A stretch of DNA of 51,576 bases from CAZMVY01 sp964617875 (GTDB lineage Bacteria > Planctomycetota > Phycisphaerae > UBA1845 > PWPN01). The stretch spans positions 1 through 51,576 of the forward strand of contig CAZUAI010000035.1 of the NCBI GenBank assembly GCA_964617875.1. The letters are read 5' to 3'. The notes under the pieces are model-generated. The model had not been told where the DNA came from and did not search any database. It was given only the letters and a program-made list of their open reading frames with translations. Shown here one piece after another: positions 40,687 through 48,990 of the stretch. Numbering within the stretch: the first letter of the stretch is position 1; each line of letters opens with the position of its first letter. The translations under genes were made by a program, and so were the position numbers.

Positions 40687-41757
40687 TCAGCCCGCCGGCG
40701 CCTTCGCCCGGCGGGAGTACCGTTTCTCAAACAACGCGCTGACCGACTGGTTCGAGTGGATCCGCTGGATGGCCGACGCCATCAGCGCGGCCACCGACCG
40801 CACCTCGACGTTCGGCAGCTTGCGGCGGACCTCCGCCGACAACGGGATCGTGTCGGTGACGACGATAAAGTCCGCCCGGACGGCCGCGAGTTTTTCCGCG
40901 GCGGCGCCCGCGAAGACCCCGTGGGTCGCGCACACGCAGAACCGCCGGGCGCCTTCGTCGCGAAGGAGCTTGACGGCCTGCGACACCGTGCCGCCCGTCG
41001 TGATCATGTCGTCGAAGAGCAGCACCGTCCTGCCTTTCACGTCGCCGATGATCCGCGTCGCCTGGGTGTGCTCGCCGCTGATCCGCCGCTTGTCGATGAC
41101 GGCCAGGTCGCTGCCCAGGCGGGCGGCATAGGCATTCGCCGTCTTGATGTTGCCGACGTCCGGCGACACCGTGACGGTATTCACCAGCCGCTTGCTCTTG
41201 ACGTACTCGCAGATCACCGGCAGCGCCGTCAGATGATCGACGGGAATGTCGAAGAAGCCCTGGATCTGCTCGGCGTGCAGGTCCATCGCCAGGATCCGGT
41301 CGGCGCCCGCCTCCGTCAGCAGGTTCGCGACCAGCTTGGCCGTGATGGGCGTCCGGCCCTCGGCCTTGCGGTCCTGACGGGCATAGCCGAAATACGGGAT
41401 GACCGCCGTGATCCGCCGCGCCGACGCCCGCCGCAGGCAGTCGATGAAGATCAGCAGCTCGATGAGGTTCTCGTTGACCGGAGGACACGTTGACTGGATG
41501 ACGAAGCAGTCGCGGCCGCGGACGTCGTCCTCCAGCTTGACGAGCGTCTCGCCGTCGGGGAACCGCTCGATCCGGGCACGGCCGAGTTCCACGCCCACGT
41601 GGGCGGCGATGCGGCGGGCGAGTTCCGGATTGCTGGAACCGCCGAAGAGGCGCAGCCCGTCGGCGACGGCGTTGCGCCGTGCCGACGTGTCCGGACGACA
41701 CGTGCAGTCGAACTCGGCCCGTTCGCGATCGCGACTCGTACTAGCGGTGGTTCTCAT
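40687..41757 (-). CDS. prs: Ribose-phosphate pyrophosphokinase
   Basis: 356 aa, about 40 longer than usual because of an N-terminal extension of about 35 residues before LRLFGGSSNPELARRIA. Signatures: RPPVNE-like STCPPVNENLIELLIFID, YFGYARQDRKAEGR, DLHAEQIQGFFDIPVDHL, VSPDVGNIKTA, and the PRPP loop VLLFDDMITTGGT. It makes PRPP from ribose 5-phosphate and ATP. ATG at 41757 is within the glmU 3' end (17-nt overlap), suggesting coupling; no downstream in-frame start precedes the fold. Confidence 0.95.
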   Translation of the reverse strand: MRTTASTSRDRERAEFDCTCRPDTSARRNAVADGLRLFGGSSNPELARRIAAHVGVELGRARIERFPDGETLVKLEDDVRGRDCFVIQSTCPPVNENLIELLIFIDCLRRASARRITAVIPYFGYARQDRKAEGRTPITAKLVANLLTEAGADRILAMDLHAEQIQGFFDIPVDHLTALPVICEYVKSKRLVNTVTVSPDVGNIKTANAYAARLGSDLAVIDKRRISGEHTQATRIIGDVKGRTVLLFDDMITTGGTVSQAVKLLRDEGARRFCVCATHGVFAGAAAEKLAAVRADFIVVTDTIPLSAEVRRKLPNVEVRSVAALMASAIQRIHSNQSVSALFEKRYSRRAKAPAG

Positions 41758-43006
41758 GACGGTTTCCGCTTGACTCGCTCGTCAGCACCGACCCGGGCGA
41801 CACGCGCGACCCCTCGCGGATCGTCAGCGGCGCCACAAGGATCGACCCGCTCCCCACAAATACGTTCTTCTCCACGACGGTCGGGTGGATGCTCGACCCG
41901 TCGAAGTTCGCCACGATCGTCCCCGCCCCGACGTTCACCCGCTCGCCCACGGTCGCATCGCCGATGTAGCTCAGGTGCCGCACCCGCGCGCCTTCGCCCA
42001 GGGACGCGTTTTTCATCTCCGTGAACACGCCGACCACCACGTCGTCGGCAATCCGCGTGCCGTCGCGAATGTACGCGAACGGTCCGATGGCGCACCGGCT
42101 GCCCACCTCGACGCGGCCGTGGATGTACGTGAACGGGTACACCACGGTGTCCTGGCCGATCCGCGCCCTCGCGTCGATCCACGTGTTGGGCGGATCCACG
42201 ATCGTGACGCCCGTCTTCATCAGGTGGTCCTGGATCCGCGCCTGCATGATCTTGCCGACCTCGGCCAGGTCCCGCCGCGAGTTGACGCCCATCGCGTCCT
42301 GGGCCGCCACGGCCGTGATCGCCACCGCCCGGTGCCCCCGCCGGATCAGGATGTGCAGCGCGTCGGTAAGGTAGTACTCGCCTTTCACGTTGTTCGGCTG
42401 CACGTTCTCAAGTGCGTCGAATAGCAGCGCCTTGTCGAAGCAGTAGTAACTCGGGTTGATCTCCTTGATGCGGATCTGCTCCGGGGTGCAGTCGCTGTGC
42501 TCCACGATCCCCTGGAGGTTGCCGTAGGCGTCGCGGAGGATCCGGCCGTAGCCGGTCGGGTCCTCGAGAATCGCCGTCGCCAGCGTGACGGCCGAGTGCT
42601 CGCGGTCGTGCGTCTCCGTCAGCAGCCGGAGCGTGTCCGTCCGCAGCAGGGGCATATCGCCGGCGATCACGACCACGTTGCCTTCGAAATCGCCCAGCGC
42701 CTCGCGGCACATCTGCACGGCATGGCCGGTCCCCTTCTGCTCCTTCTGCTCGACAAACTGAAGACCGCGAACGTCCCGAAAGGCGGCGATGACGTCGTCC
42801 TTGCGGTAACCGACCACGGCGATAATCCGTTCGATGCCGGCCGCGTGGCAGGCATCCACGACATACGCCATCATGGGCCGGCCGCAGACTTCGTGCAGAA
42901 CCTTGGGAAGATCCGTGACCATGCGCGTCGATTTCCCGGCGGCCAGGATAACCGCCGCACAAGGCCTGCGGACGTCCTCATTGTTCTGTGTCGCGTGTTT
43001 TGTCAT
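41741..43006 (-). CDS. glmU: Bifunctional GlmU (UDP-GlcNAc pyrophosphorylase / GlcN-1-P acetyltransferase)
   Basis: 421 aa, about 30 shorter than E. coli GlmU at the C-terminus. Uridyltransferase: AAVILAAGKSTRMVTDLPKVLHEV, QKGTGHAV, VVVIAGDMPLL, Asn in VKGEYYLTD. Left-handed beta-helix: acetyltransferase residues in ARVRHLSYIGDA and NVGAGTIVANFDG are present, so both activities look retained. It makes UDP-GlcNAc for peptidoglycan and LPS. It begins 17 nt after the mature end of tRNA-Gln. Confidence 0.94.
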   Translation of the reverse strand: MTKHATQNNEDVRRPCAAVILAAGKSTRMVTDLPKVLHEVCGRPMMAYVVDACHAAGIERIIAVVGYRKDDVIAAFRDVRGLQFVEQKEQKGTGHAVQMCREALGDFEGNVVVIAGDMPLLRTDTLRLLTETHDREHSAVTLATAILEDPTGYGRILRDAYGNLQGIVEHSDCTPEQIRIKEINPSYYCFDKALLFDALENVQPNNVKGEYYLTDALHILIRRGHRAVAITAVAAQDAMGVNSRRDLAEVGKIMQARIQDHLMKTGVTIVDPPNTWIDARARIGQDTVVYPFTYIHGRVEVGSRCAIGPFAYIRDGTRIADDVVVGVFTEMKNASLGEGARVRHLSYIGDATVGERVNVGAGTIVANFDGSSIHPTVVEKNVFVGSGSILVAPLTIREGSRVSPGSVLTSESSGNRHENHR

Positions 43007-43023
43007 CACTCGCGTCCGTCCAT

Positions 43024-43095
43024 CTACCCGGCCTGGACTCGAACCAGGAATGCCAGGACCAAAACCTGGTGTGTTACCGATTACACCACCGGGTA
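43024..43095 (-). tRNA. tRNA-Gln (anticodon UUG)
   Basis: 72 nt on the reverse strand: acceptor TACCCGG/CCGGGTA (U1-A72, typical of tRNA-Gln), D stem GTGT/ACAC, anticodon stem CCAGG/CCTGG with loop TTTTGGT (TTG), T stem CCTGG/CCAGG with TTCGAGT, discriminator G. CCA is not encoded. The 3' end is 17 nt from the glmU start on the same strand. Confidence 0.95.
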
Positions 43096-43365
43096 ACGTC
43101 TGTCCCTGTAAACCGAGTCCCCACAAGTCTTTGCGAAAACCGACCACACAAGAAGAGCGGTCGCGGCCTCGCAACGCACCCACCGAGGCCTGAGCCCCTT
43201 GCCGCGAAGCGGAGGCCCATCGTCCGAAACCCGGACCGCCCCAACCGTGGGAGCGCGTTCTGCATGACCAGACACCGGCCAACGGCCGGAAAGCGGTATC
43301 CTATCGGCTCGGCGTCCAAAGGTCAACTGCCCCGCGGCACGCAGGCGCAGGCCGGTTGTGCGAGG

Positions 43366-43461
43366 GGATCAGGAACCGTTGCCGGACAGGCGGAACACCG
43401 TGTTCACGGGAGGTGGACGCCCTGATGCGTTCAGCCTCGGGCAGGAACGGTTCCTGACTCC
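43366..43461 (+). repeat. 95-bp inverted-end interspersed element, copy B
   Basis: Left end GGATCAGGAACC (43366-43377), right end GGTTCCTGACTCC (43449-43461). The core includes GAACACCGTGTTC, a perfect short palindrome, and GGAGGTGGACGCCCTGA. It is near-identical to copies A and C. Confidence 0.75.
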
Positions 43462-43501
43462 CTCCCTGCGTGCAGGAACGGCCAGGCACCCGCGGCACGC
43501 C

Positions 43502-43531
43502 TTGAGCCGGCACGGCGTCGCCCCGTATACT
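43502..43531 (+). promoter_or_regulatory. Promoter for the membrane-anchored unknown
   Basis: TTGAGC (43502-43507), 18-bp spacer, TATACT (43526-43531); predicted leader about 55 nt. Confidence 0.45.
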
Positions 43532-43593
43532 CCGCTTCCTGCCGGGCGACGGGATCTGGCCGACCGCTGCCGGCAGTGCGGAGCCTGACACGG

Positions 43594-44538
43594 ATGCCCA
43601 CGCCATTCACACGTCGCCCCGAGCCCCCCGGCGCGGCCACGCGATCGCCGCCGAGCGTCGCCCAGCGAAGCCGCGAACGCCGTGCCCGCGAGCGCCAACG
43701 GTGGGCCGCCCGCAGCGGCACAAGCCTGATTGTGTTCGGGCTTGTCGTGCTCGGCGTCATCCTCGTCCGCCGCGACCGCAACGTGCGGACGGAATGGATC
43801 GATTCGTTGCGGGCGTACGTCGCCGTCCTGAACGCGACGCTGGAAAAGCAGCGGCGGGAGAACTGGGATCGCCCGATGCTGCCCGCGGACTGGAACGTGT
43901 CCGGCGTACCGAGCCAGCCGATCCCGTTCCGCTACTTTCGATACTACGACGACGCGATCCGCATGCTGGCGCAGACCAGCGAGGAGCCCGTCATCATCGG
44001 CTGGCCCGAGCAGCCGCAGGAGATGATGATCGGCTCGACCGGCCGCGCCGTCGCCATCTATGAAAAGGGGAGCATCCGCGTCGAATGGCTGAAGGAGAGC
44101 GAGTTCACCCATCGGTTCGAGGCGCAGCAGAAGCGGGTGGACGTTATGATCGAGAAGGCCGGCAACAAGGCGGCCGGGCCCCGGCAGGGTGCGGCAGTTC
44201 AGCCTGGCGGCTCGCGCCGAAACCGGAGCGTACACGTCGCGCAACCCCGGCAGATTCGTTCTCCTGATTCGAAGCGAAGGTCCTTGCCGAACTCGGACGC
44301 CCACGTCGAGTACTCGGTGGTGCAGATTCGATCCCCGATCGTCGCGGCCAGGTGCGCGCGGTTCGACTTGAGCAGCAGGTCGTACCACGGGCACCTTGTC
44401 AGCGTGACGGCAAACCCGTCGCCGTCCGCGGCCTCGGCGAACTCGAAGCCCTCGATCACAAGCTTCGTGGTGAAGCACGCACGGAGCGCGTCGAGCCCGT
44501 TTCGCAGGCCGGTCAGCTCCTGGAGTTTGCGGGCCTGA
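43594..44538 (+). CDS. Single-pass membrane protein, unknown; 3' end doubtful
   Basis: 314 aa as read. The N-terminus is Arg/Pro-rich, then one helix (TSLIVFGLVVLGVILVRR) and an extracytoplasmic part with a plausible fold to about residue 200 (DSLRAYVAVLNATLEKQ, PFRYFRYYDDAIRMLA, AVAIYEKGSIRVEWLKE). From about 44180 the sequence turns Ser/Arg-rich and lies antisense to the well-supported reverse gene 44199-44690. The real C-terminus probably lies near 44200, with the stop lost or hidden by a frameshift. No family was recognised. Confidence 0.5.
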   Translation: MPTPFTRRPEPPGAATRSPPSVAQRSRERRARERQRWAARSGTSLIVFGLVVLGVILVRRDRNVRTEWIDSLRAYVAVLNATLEKQRRENWDRPMLPADWNVSGVPSQPIPFRYFRYYDDAIRMLAQTSEEPVIIGWPEQPQEMMIGSTGRAVAIYEKGSIRVEWLKESEFTHRFEAQQKRVDVMIEKAGNKAAGPRQGAAVQPGGSRRNRSVHVAQPRQIRSPDSKRRSLPNSDAHVEYSVVQIRSPIVAARCARFDLSSRSYHGHLVSVTANPSPSAASANSKPSITSFVVKHARSASSPFRRPVSSWSLRA

Positions 44539-44690
44539 ATCTTCGGCATCACCGCCCAGACCTCGTCGTCGATGTCCAGGGCCGCATCAAACCCGAGCCG
44601 CTGCTCGACCTTCACGAACCACAGGCCGTCCACGGCCTTGTAGCTGCGGTGGAAGTACTCGGCCACCTGGCGATCGGTCAGTGGGACCAT
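44199..44690 (-). CDS. DUF6125-like protein
   Basis: 163 aa. AEYFHRSYKAVDGLWFVKVE, ALDIDDEVWAVMPKIQARKL and the cysteine-rich end ERICRGCATCTLRF match what I remember of DUF6125 / L-2-amino-thiazoline-4-carboxylate-hydrolase-like proteins. Function is not established; the W-F-V-x-V-E and C-x-x-C-x-x-C features suggest binding of a small ligand or metal. It follows the cysteine-rich small protein by 7 nt on the same strand. Family identification is from memory of motifs. Confidence 0.68.
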   Translation of the reverse strand: MVPLTDRQVAEYFHRSYKAVDGLWFVKVEQRLGFDAALDIDDEVWAVMPKIQARKLQELTGLRNGLDALRACFTTKLVIEGFEFAEAADGDGFAVTLTRCPWYDLLLKSNRAHLAATIGDRICTTEYSTWASEFGKDLRFESGERICRGCATCTLRFRREPPG

Positions 44691-44697
44691 GACGCAC

Positions 44698-44961
44698 TCA
44701 TGCTCCTGCCCGCTTCATGCCTCGATACGGCTCCTTCACCGGCCTTCGCCCGTGCGCCGGCTTACGCCGGCGCGTTTCCGCGCGCCGGGCCCTGGTGGCG
44801 TTTCGCTTCGCCCACTCGCAGAGAGCGTTCTTGTTGACGATCTCCTTGAGCTTCCGGCACCACACCGCCGCCATCGTCCGGCAGATGCCGGCGGTCTCGG
44901 CCGGAGGGAATCCGGCGTGCGGACACTCGAAGTCACAAAACTCGGGCACCGGTTTCGCCAT
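44698..44961 (-). CDS. Small cysteine-rich basic protein, unknown
   Basis: 87 aa. Five cysteines (9, 13, 27, 35, 48) in FCDFECPH, GICRTMAAVWC and LCEW suggest a metal site; a long Arg/Lys-rich tail (NATRARRAETRRRKPAHGRR in part) suggests nucleic-acid binding. I do not recognise a family. GGAGG five bases before the ATG at 44961 and a TATAAT upstream support expression. Transcribed with the DUF6125-like gene. Confidence 0.65.
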   Translation of the reverse strand: MAKPVPEFCDFECPHAGFPPAETAGICRTMAAVWCRKLKEIVNKNALCEWAKRNATRARRAETRRRKPAHGRRPVKEPYRGMKRAGA

Positions 44962-44992
44962 GTATACCTCCGAAGGCGCGCACGACGCCGGG

Positions 44993-44998
44993 ATTATA
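44993..44998 (-). promoter_or_regulatory. TATAAT -10 for the cysteine-rich/DUF6125 pair
   Basis: Reverse-strand TATAAT (44998-44993), about 31 nt before the ATG at 44961; no convincing -35. Confidence 0.45.
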
Positions 44999-45069
44999 CC
45001 ACGTGCCGGACCAGACGTGTCCGCCTCGCGGGCGACGAACCGTCGTTTGCCTTGAGGGGCCCGACCCAC

Positions 45070-45075
45070 TAGAGT
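45070..45075 (+). promoter_or_regulatory. -10 box before the first radical SAM gene
   Basis: TAGAGT (45070-45075) lies six bases before an in-frame GTG at 45082, so a leaderless GTG start is possible; otherwise the leader runs 78 nt to the ATG at 45160. Confidence 0.3.
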
Positions 45076-45159
45076 AGACTCGTGGCGACGGCCCCACGGG
45101 AGGGGGTGAAAGATCGCGGACGGCCGGCACCGGGCGGCGCACCGCGTAATCGAGGCTTC

Positions 45160-47088
45160 ATGGAACTACCCATTCGGGCGAAAAACGATGTCTTCCTACC
45201 GGACGGCGAATTCGGGCGGATGACCGCGGCCCTGCGCCGCCAGACGCACTGCCACGACATCAACATCGTCGTGGTCTACGCGTTCGACTTCCGCACGCGG
45301 CTGCTTCCGTACTTCATGGCGGACATGCGCATGCCGCCGGCGGGACCGCGGGCCGTGGCGGCGGCCCTGGCGGAGGCCGGCTTCCGCAACGTCCGCGTCG
45401 TCCTCCAGCAATGGAACCCGAACTTCCGCCCCTCGCAGGCGCGGATGAACGGCCGGCCGATCGACCTGCTCCTGATCTCGGCCATGCAGATTCACAGCGA
45501 GCCGGCCTACAACCTGATTGCCGACGCATGGACGATGGGAGCGGACCGGCCCCTGATCTTCGCGGGCGGTCCGAAGGCGATCTACGAGCCGTCGCACTTC
45601 CTCGGCATCGGGCCGGACGCCGCCGTCCATGCCGACGTGGCCGTCACGGGCGAGGAGTATGTCCTCCTGGAGCTGATGCACCTGATCGGCTCGCACCGCG
45701 GCTCGGGCGAGACCCTGCGTCAGGCGTTTGAGCGGACGCGGCGCGAAGGACTGCTGGACGCGATTCCCGGCCTGGCGTACCGCGAGCCCGAATGCCCGCC
45801 GGACGAGCCGGTCGCGGTCAGCACGGGCGTGCAGCGGCTGGTCCGCGACCTCGACGAGCTGCCGATGCCGCACACGGCCCTGCGCCTGCTCGAGCCGGCG
45901 CATCGGGGCAAGGGCCTGACGAACCGCGTGCTGCCGGATTCCTGGTTCGGCAGGAGCCGCCGGCACATGATCCTCTCCGTCGTGACGACGCACGGGTGCA
46001 AGTTCGCGTGCAAGTTCTGCCCGATCCCGGCGTACAACCAGCGGACGTGGCGTCACAAGAGCCCGGCCCGCGTGGTCGAGGAGTTCAGGGAGGCCGCCGA
46101 GACGTTCGGCATCCGGTACTTCTTCGGCACGGACGACAACTTCTTCAACAACCGCCAGACGGTCATCGAACTCTTCGAGGCGACGGCGAAGGCGCGGGTG
46201 CGGGGGCGCCGCCTCCGCGGGAAGATCCGGTTCGGCACCGAGGCCACCGAGTTCGACGTCTACAAGAACCGCGACCTGCTGCCGCTCTGCAGCGAAGGCG
46301 GGCTTCGGCAGATCTGGTTCGGGATCGAGGACCTGTACACGGGCATGGTCAACAAGGGGCAGTCCGCCGAGAAGACGCGGGCCCTCTTTGCCGACCTCCG
46401 CAGGCTCGACATCGAACCGCATGTGATGATGGTCCACCACGACGACCAGCCGCTCTACACGTCGGACAGTCTGCGGGGCCTCGTGAACCAGGCCCGCTTC
46501 GTCTACGACGCCGGCGCGGTGTCGTACCAGTGCACGTATCTCGGCGCGGCCATCGGCACCAAGCTGCTCGAACCGGCCATCGCGAAGGGAACCGAGTTCC
46601 TCAAGGTTGCCGGCCGCCGCGTGCCCGATGCGTACCGCGACGGGAACCACGTGATGGGGACGAGGCACGACGACGCCTGGAAGCGCCAACTGCACCTGCT
46701 CGCCGCTTACGGGTCGTTCTACACGCCGGGGAACCTCCTCACGAGCTGGCTCGAGTACGCCCGCGACCGCGTCGGCCGCCGGCGGTTTGTGACGCAGATG
46801 TGGGGTCTGTGGGGGCTCGTGCGGACGGCGATCAAGACGGCCCCGTGGGTCTGGCAGCTCTGGCGCGGCCCGATCGAGAAGTTCACGCGATGGCCCCGCC
46901 ACCCCGTGCGCCTCGTCGATGCGCAGACGCGCCGGGAGATCTCCTGGGCGGTCGATGCCGGGGTCGTCGAGCCGCGGGACGACGGCGCCGGCATCCCCCT
47001 GCCGGCGGCCAACGAACGCCTTGACCGCGCGCCCGCGCCACACGATTCGGCGGGGGGCGTGAACACGAAGGCGCCTGTCGTGGCGTGA
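45160..47088 (+). CDS. B12-binding-type radical SAM protein 1
   Basis: 642 aa from ATG 45160, with GAGG five bases upstream; GTG at 45082 is an alternative. The N-terminal part resembles a B12-binding fold (VVVYAFDFRTRLLPYF, FRNVRVVLQQWNP, IFAGGPKAIYEPS, VTGEEYVLLEL), though no canonical DxHxxG is seen. The radical SAM core carries THGCKFACKFCPIPAYNQ (Cys 280, 284, 287), then FFGTDDNFFNNR and the radical SAM barrel strands (RFGTEATEFD, QIWFGIEDL). It should cleave SAM reductively to start a radical reaction, perhaps a methylation or rearrangement; substrate unknown. Confidence 0.82.
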   Translation: MELPIRAKNDVFLPDGEFGRMTAALRRQTHCHDINIVVVYAFDFRTRLLPYFMADMRMPPAGPRAVAAALAEAGFRNVRVVLQQWNPNFRPSQARMNGRPIDLLLISAMQIHSEPAYNLIADAWTMGADRPLIFAGGPKAIYEPSHFLGIGPDAAVHADVAVTGEEYVLLELMHLIGSHRGSGETLRQAFERTRREGLLDAIPGLAYREPECPPDEPVAVSTGVQRLVRDLDELPMPHTALRLLEPAHRGKGLTNRVLPDSWFGRSRRHMILSVVTTHGCKFACKFCPIPAYNQRTWRHKSPARVVEEFREAAETFGIRYFFGTDDNFFNNRQTVIELFEATAKARVRGRRLRGKIRFGTEATEFDVYKNRDLLPLCSEGGLRQIWFGIEDLYTGMVNKGQSAEKTRALFADLRRLDIEPHVMMVHHDDQPLYTSDSLRGLVNQARFVYDAGAVSYQCTYLGAAIGTKLLEPAIAKGTEFLKVAGRRVPDAYRDGNHVMGTRHDDAWKRQLHLLAAYGSFYTPGNLLTSWLEYARDRVGRRRFVTQMWGLWGLVRTAIKTAPWVWQLWRGPIEKFTRWPRHPVRLVDAQTRREISWAVDAGVVEPRDDGAGIPLPAANERLDRAPAPHDSAGGVNTKAPVVA

Positions 47089-47137
47089 GCGGCTCGTTCG
47101 GTCTCCGTTGCGCGAACACGAAGGCACGCCGGGAGGG

Positions 47138-47232
47138 GGTCAGGAAGCTTTCTTGCCCCGGGCTGAACGCGTCAGGGCGTCCACGTCCCGTGAACACGGT
47201 GTTCCGCCTGTCCGGCAACGGTTCCGGACCCC
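47138..47232 (-). repeat. 95-bp inverted-end interspersed element, copy C
   Basis: Inverted relative to A and B: GGGTCAGGAAGC at the left, GGTTCCGGACCCC at the right, so its ends are diverged. The core matches B almost base for base. It lies between the two radical SAM genes, just upstream of the promoter of the second. Confidence 0.75.
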
Positions 47233-47266
47233 GTTCGCACACACGACCATGCACCCTGTCGTCGCC

Positions 47267-47295
47267 TTGCCCTCGCGGGGGCCAATGTCTACAAT
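47267..47295 (+). promoter_or_regulatory. Promoter for the second radical SAM gene
   Basis: TTGCCC (47267-47272), 17-bp spacer, TACAAT (47290-47295), leader of about 100 nt before the ATG at 47403. Confidence 0.5.
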
Positions 47296-47402
47296 ACCGG
47301 ATTGAAGAGCGCGGTCATCCTGCCGAGCATGTGGCCCGGGCATGGAGGCTGGGCGGGCGTTTCCCCCGCCGTGTGGGCCAGGGATTCCGAGAGGTTTTGT
47401 CG

Positions 47403-48836
47403 ATGCGAATTGCGCTGGTGAACCCCATTGCCCGCCGTACGCAGGGCTATCACACGATCGGCAGCAAGATCCCGCAGCTCGGCCTGCAGGTCCTGGCCCA
47501 GCTCGTTCCCCCGCCGCACACCGTGGACATCATCGACGAGATCTTCGGCTTCGACGCCAGCGATGCCCGGCTTCGCCGCGGGAACTACGACCTCGTCGGC
47601 GTGACGTCCTACAGCAGCGGCGCCACCCGCGCCTACGAGATCGCCGCGCAGTGCCGGCGCGAGGGCATCCCGACGATCATGGGCGGACCGCACGCTTCCG
47701 CCGTGCCCGATGAGGCGGCGCTGCACTTCGACTCCGTGGCCGTCGGCGAGTGCGACGCCATCTGGCCGGGCATCCTCGAGGACGCCGCCGCCGGCCGGCT
47801 GCAGGAACGCTACCAGGGCCGGCTGGCCGGCCTCGAACAGGGCGGCGGGCGGGCGCGGCAGTCGCTGCAGCCGCTGAACGGGACGTATGACGTCGCGGCG
47901 CTGCAGACGTCGCGCGGCTGCCCCGTCGGCTGCGAGTATTGCGGCGTGACGCTTTTCAACGGCGCACCGATCCGGCGGCGGAACATCGACGAGATCATCG
48001 ACGAATGGAACTCGACGGCGAAGCCGTTCATCTTCGTCGTGGACGACAACTTCTTCGGCGTCGGCGAGAAGCACGCGGAGTGGGCGAAGGAGCTTCTCCG
48101 GCAGATCATCGAGCGCGGCAAGCGGAGGCTCTGGTTCAGCCAGACGACGATCAACATGGGCGACGACGCCGAGGGGCTCCGGCTCGCGTACAAGGCCGGC
48201 TGCCGCGGCATGCTCGTCGGCTTCGAGACGCTCAACGCCGACTCGCTCAAGGACTACCACAAGGGCATCAACCGCAAGAACCTCGCCCGCTACAAGGAAC
48301 TCGTGGCCGGGTTCCACAAGGCCGGCATCAGCGTCTTCGGGGCGTTCATCATCGGCGCCGACCAGGACACCGAGGACACCGTCGCCGACACCGCCCTCGG
48401 GGCCGTGCAGCTCGGCATCGACACGATCCAGATCACGAACCTCACGCCGCTGCCGGGCACGAAGATGTACGAGCGGTTCATGCAGGAAGGGCGCATCTTC
48501 GCGACGAACTATCCGCAGGACTGGGAGCGGTATACGTTCGTCGAAACCGTGTATCACCCGAAGCAGATGAGCGCCCAGCGGCTCGACGAGATGATCTACG
48601 AGCTTCGCCACACGGCGGCGACGGTCCCGTGGGTCTGGCGCCGCACGCTGCGGACGCTGCTGCGGACGCGGAGCCTCACCTCCGCGCTCTTCATCCACGG
48701 CATGAACAAGGGCTGGAAGCGGATGGCGAAGATCCAGGCCCCGAAGGACCGCGAACGCTTCGGCTTTGCCCCGCCCTTCAACGAGCGAATCGCCAAGCTC
48801 CGCGCGGCCTTCACGCTCGCCCCCGCTCCGACATGA
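47403..48836 (+). CDS. B12-binding-type radical SAM protein 2
   Basis: 477 aa. N-terminal B12-binding-like domain (RIALVNPIARRTQGYHTIGS, LRRGNYDLVGVTSYSSG, IPTIMGGPHASAVPDEA, VAVGECDAIWPGIL), then a radical SAM core with SRGCPVGCEYCGV (Cys 173, 177, 180), FVVDDNFFG, GMLVGFETLN and LTPLPGTKMYERF. The layout is like HpnJ/BchE-type proteins; product unknown. GAGAGG lies about eight bases before the ATG at 47403. It shares the strand with the first radical SAM gene but has its own promoter. Confidence 0.88.
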   Translation: MRIALVNPIARRTQGYHTIGSKIPQLGLQVLAQLVPPPHTVDIIDEIFGFDASDARLRRGNYDLVGVTSYSSGATRAYEIAAQCRREGIPTIMGGPHASAVPDEAALHFDSVAVGECDAIWPGILEDAAAGRLQERYQGRLAGLEQGGGRARQSLQPLNGTYDVAALQTSRGCPVGCEYCGVTLFNGAPIRRRNIDEIIDEWNSTAKPFIFVVDDNFFGVGEKHAEWAKELLRQIIERGKRRLWFSQTTINMGDDAEGLRLAYKAGCRGMLVGFETLNADSLKDYHKGINRKNLARYKELVAGFHKAGISVFGAFIIGADQDTEDTVADTALGAVQLGIDTIQITNLTPLPGTKMYERFMQEGRIFATNYPQDWERYTFVETVYHPKQMSAQRLDEMIYELRHTAATVPWVWRRTLRTLLRTRSLTSALFIHGMNKGWKRMAKIQAPKDRERFGFAPPFNERIAKLRAAFTLAPAPT

Positions 48837-48934
48837 GATCCCCGGACGTTCTCGGGAATGACGACGAACCCGAAGGACGAAAGAATGACGAAACCCGAAT
48901 GACGAAGTTGTCCGTCGTCCGTCGTCAGTGGTCC

Positions 48935-48990
48935 GTTGCTCGGTTCCTCAGTTGCTCCGTTGCTCGGTTACCCGGTTGCTCCGTCATCCC
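48935..48990 (-). repeat. Octamer tandem array joined to a REP pair
   Basis: Seven octamers in register: GTTGCTCG, GTTCCTCA, GTTGCTCC, GTTGCTCG, GTTACCCG, GTTGCTCC, GTCATCCC. It runs straight into the REP palindrome at 48986. Upstream (48850-48920) a looser GACGAA/CCGAA-type repetition is visible. It is the reverse complement of the array at 20791-20872. Confidence 0.75.

Larger units (their letters stand above)
43096..43593. other. 498-nt intergenic region
   Basis: It holds the tRNA upstream region (a possible -10 TTTACA about 11 nt from the tRNA 5' end on the reverse strand), repeat copy B (43366-43461) and the promoter of the next gene (43502-43531). I see no supported gene. Confidence 0.6.
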
